Positions 16,516-24,505 of a stretch of DNA of 64,000 bases are shown piece after piece. The stretch spans positions 1 to 64,000 of the forward strand of contig NZ_FUXU01000003.1 of assembly GCF_900167155.1 (NCBI RefSeq), given 5' to 3'. Position 1 is the first letter of the stretch. The number at the start of each line of letters is the position of its first letter. Both the position numbers and the translations under genes were made by a program. Origin of the DNA: Enterovibrio nigricans DSM 22720 (GTDB lineage: Bacteria > Pseudomonadota > Gammaproteobacteria > Enterobacterales > Vibrionaceae). The notes beneath the pieces are model-generated. The model had not been told where the DNA came from. It saw only the letters and a program-made list of their open reading frames with translations, and made no database searches.

Positions 16516-18222
16516 ATGCGAGTGAAAGCTCTCATTGTAGAAGATGACATCTCGCTTCAATGTTTTCTCGAACATGTATTAAAAGACGAGTTTGACGAGC
16601 TGCTAATTGCTGATAATGGCAAGATGGCATTGGAAATGTTGGAGGCCTTAGACGAGCTTCCGAGCTTGATTGTCATGGACGTATTAATGCCCGTGATGGA
16701 TGGCTTTGAGGCCGCTAAACAAATCCGAACGATTTACCGAACACATTATTTGCCCATTATCTTTTTAACCGGTATCACGGACAACGATGCGTTTAATCGC
16801 TGTATGACGTTGGGGGATGACTTTCTCACCAAGCCTATCAGTCGTACGACGATTGTGGCCAAAGTGCGTGCGCACTCCCGAAATATACGGCTTTACAACG
16901 AAGTCGCCGTTCAGAGGGATAAATTAGAACATTTTCATGCGCATACGCTTTATGAGCACACGATGGCAGAAACCATTTTCGGCAATTTGATGCAAGGTTG
17001 CTATCAAGAAGCGGAAGGGGTTAATTTCTACACCAGTTCTTATACCAATTTTAACGGTGACGTTGTATTGGTTACGCCGCGTCCTCAGGGGGGCATTTAT
17101 GCCATGCTTGCCGATGCGACAGGGCACGGTTTGCCTGCTGCAATTTCGTCTATTCCTGCCACCAAAGCGTTTTTTGCTATGGCGAAAAACGGCATGTCTT
17201 TAGGCGATATCGCGTCAGAAATGAATGCCACGCTAAAACGTTTTCTCCCACCAGGCATGTTGGTCGCTGCGAATTTGCTGGAAGTCTCTGCCAATGGGGT
17301 TGATATTAATTGGTGGGGGGGCGGTATGCCGGATGGCTATATCATAGATAGTCAGGGTGAAATGAAGCAGCGCTTGCCGTCAGCACATATGGCATTAGGC
17401 GCGATGGAACCCGATGAGTTTGAAGCCAATTTGGTGTCACTTAAACTTGATGTGGGAGATAAACTTTTTTTCTTCACGGATGGCGTAACGGAAGCGAGAA
17501 ACGCAAGTGGCGCAGAATTGGGGGAGGAGGGAGTCGAAGCCCTGTTTTCGGAGTCATATCATTGCTTGATTGATGTAGTTCGTGAACGAGTCACCAGCTT
17601 CACCAGCGGCGGTGGTGTTGGCGATGACATGTCTATGTTGGAAATGACGGCACCCATCAAAAGTCGCATTGAGTCTATGCCCGGTGAGCCAGATTACTAC
17701 GACAGACGCTCACCGTCTCAACTCACGGTGTTCTTTGGTGCACAAGAGTTACGTAAGGTGAATATTGTTGGCGAGCTTCGCCGCGTGCTGAAAGGGCCAA
17801 TTGGCAGCAATATTGATTTGGATTTGATGTGCACCATATTGTCAGAGCTTTCCAATAATGCGCTTGAACATGGCTTACTTCAGTTTGAGTCTGATCTTAA
17901 AAATGATGGCGAAGGCTTTCTGGATTACTACCTAGAGCGACAATCGCGGCTCGACAATCTCGGAGAGCATGCATATATGGGGCTCGGTGTGTCGTTTAAG
18001 CCGAGAGAAAGATTGCTGCACTTCTACATAACCCATAATGGCGCCGGCTTTAACAATACAGGGTCAGAGAGCCGATTGGATGATTCAGCTGCTGTGTGTG
18101 GACGAGGAATCGCCTTAGTGCGTGAATTGTGCCACGAGTTTTATTATGAGGACTCTGGCTGCACGGCAAGAGGGACATATAAGCTCAGTGCGGGATTGCC
18201 CGAAGACACAACCATACACTGA
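16516..18222 (+). CDS. REC-PP2C-HATPase partner-switch regulator
   Basis: About 568 residues. A receiver domain with D55 in VMDVLMPVMDG is followed by a linker and a SpoIIE/RsbU-type PP2C phosphatase domain (GIYAMLADATGHG, then FFFTDGVTEARN near 320). A C-terminal anti-sigma-like HATPase follows with N box LSNNALEHG near 450 and GRGIALVREL near 540. It joins the roles of RsbU and RsbW in one chain under receiver control, probably setting the phosphorylation of the STAS protein encoded just upstream. Start choice: ATG 16516 abuts a poly-G ribosome binding site, and GTG 16522 has better spacing and would give MKALIVEDD. Last gene of the operon. Confidence 0.9.
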   Translation: MRVKALIVEDDISLQCFLEHVLKDEFDELLIADNGKMALEMLEALDELPSLIVMDVLMPVMDGFEAAKQIRTIYRTHYLPIIFLTGITDNDAFNRCMTLGDDFLTKPISRTTIVAKVRAHSRNIRLYNEVAVQRDKLEHFHAHTLYEHTMAETIFGNLMQGCYQEAEGVNFYTSSYTNFNGDVVLVTPRPQGGIYAMLADATGHGLPAAISSIPATKAFFAMAKNGMSLGDIASEMNATLKRFLPPGMLVAANLLEVSANGVDINWWGGGMPDGYIIDSQGEMKQRLPSAHMALGAMEPDEFEANLVSLKLDVGDKLFFFTDGVTEARNASGAELGEEGVEALFSESYHCLIDVVRERVTSFTSGGGVGDDMSMLEMTAPIKSRIESMPGEPDYYDRRSPSQLTVFFGAQELRKVNIVGELRRVLKGPIGSNIDLDLMCTILSELSNNALEHGLLQFESDLKNDGEGFLDYYLERQSRLDNLGEHAYMGLGVSFKPRERLLHFYITHNGAGFNNTGSESRLDDSAAVCGRGIALVRELCHEFYYEDSGCTARGTYKLSAGLPEDTTIH

Positions 18223-18254
18223 CGTTGAGAAACCATATTCTCAGTCGATAATGA

Positions 18255-18282
18255 AAAGCCCAATCCGACGATTGGGCTTTTT
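18255..18282 (+). terminator. Terminator of the chemotaxis operon
   Basis: AAAGCCCAATC (18255-18265) pairs with GATTGGGCTTT (18270-18280) over CGAC, followed by T residues. The A run on the left could also serve minus-strand transcripts coming from the tRNA locus. Confidence 0.85.
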
Positions 18283-18293
18283 TGTGGTGCAGC

Positions 18294-18366
18294 GCACTGA
18301 ATTACAGACGAAAAAAAAACCAGTCCGAAGACTAGGTTTTCTTAAGTGGCTCCCCCTGCAAGACTT
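18294..18366 (-). repeat. Decayed copy of the tRNA-Asn 3' end and its terminator
   Basis: About 73 bp nearly identical to 18403-18474. It contains the terminator hairpin (CAGTC/GACTAG arms) and the last 20 nt of tRNA-Asn (18347-18366, identical), then breaks into unrelated GC-rich sequence before a short TTGCGAC echo at 18384-18390. It is best read as the remains of a duplicated, partly deleted tRNA-Asn gene. Confidence 0.85.
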
Positions 18367-18425
18367 AACGGGCCCGCCTAGGGTTGCGACAATCAGTGCA
18401 GTGCACTGAACGACAGACGAAAAAA

Positions 18426-18447
18426 AACCCAGTCCGAAGACTAGGTT
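18426..18447 (-). terminator. Terminator of the right tRNA operon
   Basis: On the minus strand AACCTAGTC and GACTGGGTT form a stem with a TTCG tetraloop and one U-G pair, followed by a T run. It lies just 3' of tRNA-Asn. Confidence 0.85.
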
Positions 18448-18454
18448 TCTTAAG

Positions 18455-18530
18455 TGGCTCCCCCTGCAAGACTTGAACTTGCGACATACGGATTAACAGT
18501 CCGCCGTTCTACCGACTGAACTAAGGGGGA
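18455..18530 (-). tRNA. tRNA-Asn (anticodon GTT)
   Basis: 76 nt; the encoded end is GCCA. The acceptor stem TCCCCCT pairs with AGGGGGA, and the anticodon loop CTGTTAA gives GTT. Last gene of a four-tRNA operon Phe-Thr-Phe-Asn. Confidence 0.95.
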
Positions 18531-18581
18531 ATTGCTGGAAACCAATTTAGCCGAAGCTAAGTTAATCACCATTTTGCAATA

Positions 18582-18657
18582 TGGTGCCTCGAGGCGGAAT
18601 CGAACCACCGACACGGGGATTTTCAATCCCCTGCTCTACCGACTGAGCTATCGAGGC
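18582..18657 (-). tRNA. tRNA-Phe (anticodon GAA), third in the right operon
   Basis: 76 nt with encoded CCA. It is identical over the gene to the copy at 18817-18892 and has the normal G53-C61 pair in the T stem. Confidence 0.96.
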
Positions 18658-18693
18658 TTTGATAAGAGAGTCATTAACTCAATATCAAAATAA

Positions 18694-18769
<76 letters not shown>

Positions 18770-18816
18770 ACACAAACTTTGGAAACGTTGCGTACTTAAC
18801 ACCATCTCACTAAATA

Positions 18817-18892
18817 TGGTGCCTCGAGGCGGAATCGAACCACCGACACGGGGATTTTCAATCCCCTGCTCTACCGACTGAGCTATCGAGGC
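18817..18892 (-). tRNA. tRNA-Phe (anticodon GAA), first in the right operon
   Basis: 76 nt with encoded CCA. The first tRNA behind the promoter at 18903-18931. Its T stem has the conserved C61, unlike the left copy. Confidence 0.96.
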
Positions 18893-18902
18893 AACGAGGT
18901 GC

Positions 18903-18931
18903 ATTAAACGGATTTTGAGCCTTATCGTCAA
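18903..18931 (-). promoter_or_regulatory. Sigma-70 promoter of the right tRNA operon
   Basis: On the minus strand TTGACG (-35, 18926-18931) and TTTAAT (-10, 18903-18908) are separated by 17 bp, the same -10 and spacing as the left tRNA promoter. Confidence 0.85.
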
Positions 18932-19028
18932 CACCTTTTTTTAAAAAAAACGCCAAATAAGACCGTTTGCTGTCTTTTTCATCGCTTTGATTTAAAAACA
19001 CACGGCTTTTCTCGTCTTTTCCGCATTT

Positions 19029-20171
19029 TTATTGCATGCGACTAAATTCTTTTTGGAAGTTAGTGACCTTCTGAAGGTAGCGTCGAGACTCCGAAGAGGG
19101 ATGTTTATTGGTTAATGCCCAGTAAACCTGGTTGGGATTTAACCGATTTAAATCATTCATCGCGCGTTTTCGGTCTGAGCGGTGGAAGGTTTTCAGCACA
19201 TTGCCGGATCCTCCGTTATATGCCGAAATCATGCTGTAGTGTTTGGACAGTGGATCTCTGACATCTTTGAGGTATCGCGTTTTCAAAATATAAAAATACG
19301 CAGTGCCGGTATCTATATTCTTGGCAGGGTCGAACAAATACTCTGGCGATGGCTCTCCAGAACGCTTCTTCACCAGCTTAAAGACATCGCGACCTGCTGT
19401 TTTGGGGACAACCTGCATCAAGCCGTACGCATTCGCCCAACTCACGGCGTAGGGGTTAAAGCTACTTTCGGTTTTGATAATGGCGTAAATCAGCTCTTCG
19501 GAAATCCCATAACGACGAGATGCATCACGGATGATGTCAGCGTATTGATAGCGTCGCTTGCTGGAGTGGTCTTTGACCATGGGGATTTCGACATAGAAGA
19601 CTTTTTGGAAGCGCAAAGACTTCGTCTTGAGCTTGTTTGCTAGCAAATAGTCGGCATAACGGTTGGCTCGCCACTCCCATGCGACTTCCTTGCCGTCTTG
19701 ATCCAAGACCTGACCTTGTAAGAATGGAGTGCCACTTATCGGTACGTCTGCGGCGGAGTAAAGATCAACAGATGCAGGATCATTCGGCGTCAGTAGTGTC
19801 GTGACAATGGCTTGCTTTAGATGCTGTTTGGGTTCTGTTGTCGCGACGGTTTCTATGGTGACCAAACCATTGGCAAAATCAACGCGGGCACGGCTCATGT
19901 AGTTATCGGTGTACTTAACGTAGTCGCGTTTACCGGATACGTAGATTTCGTTTTTGCCCCAACGGACTTCGATATTGCCATTAAAGCTGTTGATGAGTGT
20001 GTCCAGCGCGGCAAAATCTTTTTCAAACTGACCGGGAAGCGGCGCAAGATTTTTGGCAAATCGGTTCGTGGCGTCATAGTCAATTTGGTAGATCGACTCG
20101 ATCATTTCTCGACTACAACCAGAGGTCAGAAGTGGGATCAGCAAAAACGCGAGGTATCGGTAAAATTTCAT
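19029..20171 (-). CDS. mltC: Membrane-bound lytic murein transglycosylase C
   Basis: 380-residue lipoprotein that cleaves peptidoglycan at the periplasmic face of the outer membrane. The chosen start gives MKFYRYLAFLLIPLLTSGC, a signal peptide with lipobox and lipidated C19; a start further upstream at 20198 lies inside the preceding terminator hairpin. The C-terminal SLT domain has the catalytic Glu in AIIKTESSFNPYAVS, followed by AYGLMQVVPKTAG and a YNGG motif. It follows yggX and mutY as in E. coli, but a strong hairpin separates it from them. Confidence 0.95.
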   Translation of the reverse strand: MKFYRYLAFLLIPLLTSGCSREMIESIYQIDYDATNRFAKNLAPLPGQFEKDFAALDTLINSFNGNIEVRWGKNEIYVSGKRDYVKYTDNYMSRARVDFANGLVTIETVATTEPKQHLKQAIVTTLLTPNDPASVDLYSAADVPISGTPFLQGQVLDQDGKEVAWEWRANRYADYLLANKLKTKSLRFQKVFYVEIPMVKDHSSKRRYQYADIIRDASRRYGISEELIYAIIKTESSFNPYAVSWANAYGLMQVVPKTAGRDVFKLVKKRSGEPSPEYLFDPAKNIDTGTAYFYILKTRYLKDVRDPLSKHYSMISAYNGGSGNVLKTFHRSDRKRAMNDLNRLNPNQVYWALTNKHPSSESRRYLQKVTNFQKEFSRMQ

Positions 20172-20186
20172 CTCGTTCGCATCAAA

Positions 20187-20222
20187 ATAAAAAGGCATCC
20201 TGATTAGGGTAATCAGGATGCC
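20187..20222 (-). terminator. Terminator of mutY-yggX
   Basis: Perfect 13-bp stem GGCATCCTGATTA / TAATCAGGATGCC (20194-20222) with a three-base loop, followed on the minus strand by TTTTTAT. It lies between yggX and mltC. Confidence 0.9.
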
Positions 20223-20294
20223 TTAATTTACAAAATGCTATCGCTAAATTGTGAGCTTATGCCCACACTCCCTACATCGACAGGGAAAATTGTC

Positions 20295-20567
20295 TTACTC
20301 AGACGGCGGTGTGTAGCCTTCGATCACTGTTTCATGACCTTCGAACAGGAACTTCACCATCTCCTCTTCAAGCAGCTTACGATGATCAGGTTCCATCATG
20401 TTGAGTTTCTTTTCGTTGATCAGCATGGTTTGCTTGCTTTGCCACTGTGCCCAAGCTTCTTTAGAGATGTTATCGAAAATGCGTTTGCCAAGCTCACCAG
20501 GGTAGAGTTGGAAATCCAAGCCATCAGCATCTTTATGAAGACGTTGGCAAAAAACAGTACGGCTCAT
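20295..20567 (-). CDS. yggX: Fe(II)-trafficking protein YggX
   Basis: 90 residues, close to E. coli YggX (91 aa). Recognised by [33 protein letters not shown] and the FLFEG segment. It helps protect or repair iron-sulfur clusters under oxidative stress, which fits its place next to mutY, an Fe-S enzyme. ATG 20567 (MSRTVFC) has AGGAG seven bases upstream; a second ATG at 20570 is also possible. Confidence 0.95.
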   Translation of the reverse strand: MSRTVFCQRLHKDADGLDFQLYPGELGKRIFDNISKEAWAQWQSKQTMLINEKKLNMMEPDHRKLLEEEMVKFLFEGHETVIEGYTPPSE

Positions 20568-20598
20568 CATTAAGCTCCTAAAGTAATATTCTGTCTGT

Positions 20599-21675
20599 CT
20601 AAATTGTTGTCTGCAGTTCGTGGGTAAGACTTTCCAGCAGTTTTTGTACCGGAGCAGCCAGCCCAACTTTTGCTGGTTGGGTTAAGTTATACCAAAGGCC
20701 GCCACTGCCTTCCATAATGCCATTATCCCCAATCATTTCAGGTTTACTGTGTAACTTGACGCGAACAGGTACGATATCTAAGTGAAAATGGCTGAAAGTG
20801 TGACGAAACGCCGTTAGGTGTTCTGGTTTATCATGGCCGGATTGGTTCAGTTTGCTACCAATAAATTCCCCAGCTTTTGTTTCAAGGGTTTCAGGCAAGC
20901 ACCACAAGCCTCCCCAAAGCCCGGCTGGTGGACGTTGTTCTAGCCAAACTTGATCTTCATATTGAAACAGAACAAAGCAGGTTTTTTTTTCCGGCAGGAT
21001 CTTTTTCGGTTTTTTACCTGGGAAGTCTGCTTGGCGATTTAGGGCATTGGCCTCACAGCTGAAATTGACGGGGCAAAGTGTGCACTTGGGCTTACTGCGC
21101 GTACAAATCATCGCGCCCATGTCCATCATTGCTTGGTTATAACGTTGTACGCCGGTTGCGGGTGTATTCTTCTCTGCCAACTCCCATAGGCGATTCTCCA
21201 CGGGCTTTTTGCCGGGCCAGCCTTCAACTGCGAAGTGGCGTGACAGCGTTCGTTTGACGTTACCATCAAGGATTGGGTGATGCTGTCCTAATGATAACGA
21301 CAAAACGGCTCCTGCTGTTGAGCGGCCGATACCGGGCATAGCCATCACATCATCAATGTCCGTTGGGAATTGGCCTTGGTAATCGGTCGCGATCATTTTG
21401 GCGGCTTTGTGAATGTTTCGCGCGCGTGCGTAGTACCCCAGTCCCGTCCAAAGATGCAGTACTTCATCAAGCTCCGCATTCGCAAGATCATTGACTGTCG
21501 GGAAGCGTTCCATAAAACGTTCAAAGTAGGGGATCACTGTCGCTACTTGCGTTTGTTGCAGCATTATTTCAGACAGCCACACCTTGTAAGGTGTTTTTTC
21601 CTGCTGCCATGGCAGGGTTTTACGGCCGTATTTATCATACCAATTCAGGATGGCATCGGAAAAAGACTGACTCAC
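20599..21675 (-). CDS. mutY: A/G-specific adenine DNA glycosylase MutY
   Basis: 358 residues. Removes adenine mispaired with 8-oxoguanine. Catalytic Glu36 in [11 protein letters not shown]; helix-hairpin-helix [14 protein letters not shown] with the conserved Asp in PILDGNV; four Cys of the 4Fe-4S cluster in [17 protein letters not shown]; a C-terminal NUDIX-like domain reads the 8-oxoG strand. It is co-transcribed with yggX and divergent from trmB. Confidence 0.96.
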   Translation of the reverse strand: MSQSFSDAILNWYDKYGRKTLPWQQEKTPYKVWLSEIMLQQTQVATVIPYFERFMERFPTVNDLANAELDEVLHLWTGLGYYARARNIHKAAKMIATDYQGQFPTDIDDVMAMPGIGRSTAGAVLSLSLGQHHPILDGNVKRTLSRHFAVEGWPGKKPVENRLWELAEKNTPATGVQRYNQAMMDMGAMICTRSKPKCTLCPVNFSCEANALNRQADFPGKKPKKILPEKKTCFVLFQYEDQVWLEQRPPAGLWGGLWCLPETLETKAGEFIGSKLNQSGHDKPEHLTAFRHTFSHFHLDIVPVRVKLHSKPEMIGDNGIMEGSGGLWYNLTQPAKVGLAAPVQKLLESLTHELQTTI

Positions 21676-21857
21676 ATTGCTTGCTCTTTGTTATCTTTAT
21701 TGACGAGCATTCTATCAATGCTTTGACTGCTGAAAAAGGCAGCGATTCATTGAAAGATTCAGAACTCCAATGCACAGGGCTTGCACCGAGCCGTAATCTT
21801 TGGATAATGCGCGATCCGCTTAACTTTTCTTCATTATTGAGTTGCAGGCATAAAACC

Positions 21858-22574
21858 ATGGCAGAAGTCATCAAACCCGAAATGACCGAAGACGGTAAAG
21901 TTCTTCGTAAAATCAGAAGCTTTGTACGTCGTGAAGGACGACTCACTAAAGGTCAGGAGCAGGCAATGAATGACTGCTGGCCGACAATGGGTATTGACTT
22001 CGAAGAGAAGCAACTCAATTGGACAGAAGTGTTCGGCAACGACAACCCTGTTGTGCTGGAAATTGGCTTCGGCATGGGTGCATCCTTGGTTGAAATGGCA
22101 AAGAATGCGCCAGAGAAAAACTTCATTGGTATTGAAGTGCACAGCCCTGGTGTAGGTGCTTGTTTAATGGCTGCACGTGACGCTGGTATTACGAATCTTC
22201 GAGTCATGTGCCACGATGCGGTTGAAGTATTCGAACACATGCTGCCAGTTGCCAGCCTTGAAACGGTTCAACTGTTCTTCCCAGACCCTTGGCATAAAGC
22301 GCGTCACCACAAGCGTCGTATTGTTCAACCTGAGTTTGTTCAAATGTTGCGTGATAAGCTTAAAATCGGCGGCATTTTCCACATGGCGACTGACTGGGAA
22401 AACTACGCAGAGCATATGGTGGAAGTCATGGACGTTGCACCGGGTTACAAGAACACGGCAACTGATGGCTCGTACATTGAGCGTCCAGAAGAGCGTCCTT
22501 TGACGAAGTTCGAAGCACGTGGCCACCGTCTGGGTCATGGCGTATGGGACATGAAATACGCACGCGTCGAATAA
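21858..22574 (+). CDS. trmB: tRNA (guanine-N7)-methyltransferase TrmB
   Basis: 238 residues. Makes m7G46 in tRNA. Motif [17 protein letters not shown], then [30 protein letters not shown] and the C-terminal [13 protein letters not shown]. The open frame runs upstream to 21591, but the family starts at MAEVIKPEM, so ATG 21858 is used. Divergent from mutY as in other Vibrionaceae and enterobacteria. Confidence 0.95.
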   Translation: MAEVIKPEMTEDGKVLRKIRSFVRREGRLTKGQEQAMNDCWPTMGIDFEEKQLNWTEVFGNDNPVVLEIGFGMGASLVEMAKNAPEKNFIGIEVHSPGVGACLMAARDAGITNLRVMCHDAVEVFEHMLPVASLETVQLFFPDPWHKARHHKRRIVQPEFVQMLRDKLKIGGIFHMATDWENYAEHMVEVMDVAPGYKNTATDGSYIERPEERPLTKFEARGHRLGHGVWDMKYARVE

Positions 22575-22634
22575 TACAAAACTCGTACATTATCATTGCC
22601 TCACTCGTCTAAAGTGGTGGCGACGAAAAATCGC

Positions 22635-22661
22635 AAAAGCCAACCTCGTGTTGGCTTTTTT
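22635..22661 (+). terminator. Terminator between trmB and glsA
   Basis: AAAAGCCAAC (22635-22644) pairs with GTTGGCTTTT (22650-22659) over CTCGT, followed by T. It ends 10 bp before the glsA ribosome binding site. Confidence 0.85.
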
Positions 22662-22678
22662 GACCATTGGAGATCGTA

Positions 22679-23599
22679 ATGAAACCCATCCCAGAGCTGT
22701 TAAACGGCATCCTCGAAGAAGTACGTCCACTTATTGGGCAGGGAAACGTTGCTGGCTATATTCCTGCTTTAAAAGAAGTGCCAGCGAATAGATTGGGTGT
22801 GGCCGTTTGCTATAACGATGGAGAAATCATTGCGGCGGGAGACGCACATGAACCTTTTTCTATCCAGTCGATATCTAAAGTCCTCAGTTTGACGCTCGCC
22901 TTGCAAAACTATAGTCCTGAAGAGTTATGGCAGCGTGTTGGTAAGGAACCTTCTGGTCAGGCGTTTAACTCCATGATCCAGCTTGAAATGGAGCAGGGGA
23001 TCCCACGAAACCCATTCATTAATGCGGGGGCGTTGGTTGTGTGTGACATGCTGCATAGCCGACAGTCTGCGCCTCGCCAGCGTATGCTTGAATTTGTTCG
23101 CCACCTTTCAGGTAACGAGCATATTTGCTACGACAAAGTGGTCGCGGCATCAGAAATGGATCATGCGGATCGAAATGCGTCGATCGCCTATTTGATGCGG
23201 GCTTTCGGAAATTTCGAGAATGATGTTATGCCCGTACTGGCTAACTATTTTCACTACTGTGCGCTGCGTATGAGCTGTGTGGATTTGGCGAAGACATTTA
23301 ACTATCTGGCAAACAAAGGACTTCCTTTAGGCGCAGAAAAAACAATTATCAACCAGACTCAATGTAAGCAGTTGAATGCACTGCTTGCGACGTGCGGTTT
23401 GTATGACGGTGCGGGTGAGTTTGCATACCGTGTGGGCATGCCGGGTAAATCCGGTGTCGGTGGCGGTATCGTCGCTATCGTACCGGGGGAGATGTCTATC
23501 ACTGTGTGGTCCCCTGAACTTGATGCTTCGGGTAATTCGCTAGCGGGCACGGCGGTATTGGAGTTGCTTGCTGAGCGCATTGGTCGTTCGATATTTTAA
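22679..23599 (+). CDS. glsA: Glutaminase
   Basis: 306 residues. Hydrolyses glutamine to glutamate and ammonia. The serine-dependent beta-lactamase-like motif SISK is at residues 64-67 within the [13 protein letters not shown] segment, and [11 protein letters not shown] and [11 protein letters not shown] are also family signatures. ATG 22679 has GGAG six bases upstream; TTG 22667 is rejected. Confidence 0.95.
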   Translation: MKPIPELLNGILEEVRPLIGQGNVAGYIPALKEVPANRLGVAVCYNDGEIIAAGDAHEPFSIQSISKVLSLTLALQNYSPEELWQRVGKEPSGQAFNSMIQLEMEQGIPRNPFINAGALVVCDMLHSRQSAPRQRMLEFVRHLSGNEHICYDKVVAASEMDHADRNASIAYLMRAFGNFENDVMPVLANYFHYCALRMSCVDLAKTFNYLANKGLPLGAEKTIINQTQCKQLNALLATCGLYDGAGEFAYRVGMPGKSGVGGGIVAIVPGEMSITVWSPELDASGNSLAGTAVLELLAERIGRSIF

Positions 23600-23671
23600 A
23601 TTTTTACGGCTCAAGCCGTGACGTTGACGCACTGAGTGCGGTCTCCAGAAACAAGTGATGGAGAGGTGATT

Positions 23672-24436
23672 ATGGGTAGATTGAGTGATACACGCGCTTG
23701 GAGCGTCTTTGGACTGGCGTTATTGGCGTTGCCGTTTCTTTCAGAGGCTGCTGTTTGCAGTCCGGATTTACACAGTGATATCGCTATTGAAGCGGACAAT
23801 GTGATCATCGAAAGTAACAATAACCGCTTTCGCATAGAACCCGCGGGCACACTCTTTGTGAATGTTCACCGGATAGACCTGAATGATGAGCAAAAGGCGT
23901 CCTTGTCTGCCTACAGTAAAGCCGTAAGAAACGATTTGCCTTATATTGGCCGCACGTTATCTCAAGAGCTTCAGACTTCTTGGCTGGCGTTGGATGGAGT
24001 TATCGCCGATGAGCTTGGTGATACAAGCAGCCTTCGCAGTGAGCTAGGACAATATCATCAGTACCTACAAACACGGGTCAATGCATCGCTCTTCAATGCT
24101 GAGCGAGAGGCACCGCAGCTTAACCACACATTACTCAAGCAGACGGTTCGAGAAGTTGAAGCGAGTGTTCCGCAAATCGTCGCAACAGTAAGCAGTCGTG
24201 GCTTAATGGATATTGCTGTGCTTAGCGAAGGGCAAACAAACAAAATGCAGTTTATGTCAGAGAAAATGGCCGTTTTACAAGATCGTTTAGTGGGTGAGGC
24301 GAAATTGCAAAGAGACAGAACCAAGACACTGCAAAAAGATCTTTGCCAGCGCCTTAATGCTTGGCAGCAGCATGAAGAAGCGATATCGCATCTGATCCCG
24401 GCGTTGTCAGGCCTGAAAACGGTAACGATCAGATAG
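23672..24436 (+). CDS. Secreted YggN-like protein (DUF2884 family)
   Basis: 254 residues. A signal peptide (hydrophobic core FGLALLALPFL, likely cut after SEA) points to the periplasm. The body is mostly helical and ends near an LSGLKTVTIR segment. It resembles the E. coli YggN group, for which no function is established. ATG 23672 has GGAGAGG in front of it; an earlier GTG at 23636 would bury that ribosome binding site. It faces the next gene across a shared terminator. Confidence 0.75.
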   Translation: MGRLSDTRAWSVFGLALLALPFLSEAAVCSPDLHSDIAIEADNVIIESNNNRFRIEPAGTLFVNVHRIDLNDEQKASLSAYSKAVRNDLPYIGRTLSQELQTSWLALDGVIADELGDTSSLRSELGQYHQYLQTRVNASLFNAEREAPQLNHTLLKQTVREVEASVPQIVATVSSRGLMDIAVLSEGQTNKMQFMSEKMAVLQDRLVGEAKLQRDRTKTLQKDLCQRLNAWQQHEEAISHLIPALSGLKTVTIR

Positions 24437-24461
24437 TGTCCGTTCATTCGTACGATTGTAC

Positions 24462-24490
24462 AAAAAAACGCAGCTTTCGCTGCGTTTTTT
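24462..24490. terminator. Bidirectional terminator
   Basis: CGCAGC (24469-24474) pairs with GCTGCG (24479-24484), flanked by seven A on the left and six T on the right, between two convergent genes. Confidence 0.85.
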
Positions 24491-24505
24491 ATATCTGTTG
24501 TTTTC

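Noticed and set aside
21591..21857. N-terminal extension of trmB
   Set aside because: The extra 89 residues overlap mutY antisense and are absent from the family; the usual start MAEVIKPEM is at 21858.
23606..23619. Small hairpin ACGGCTCAAGCCGT after glsA
   Set aside because: Short stem with no T tract after it on the plus strand; not called a terminator.
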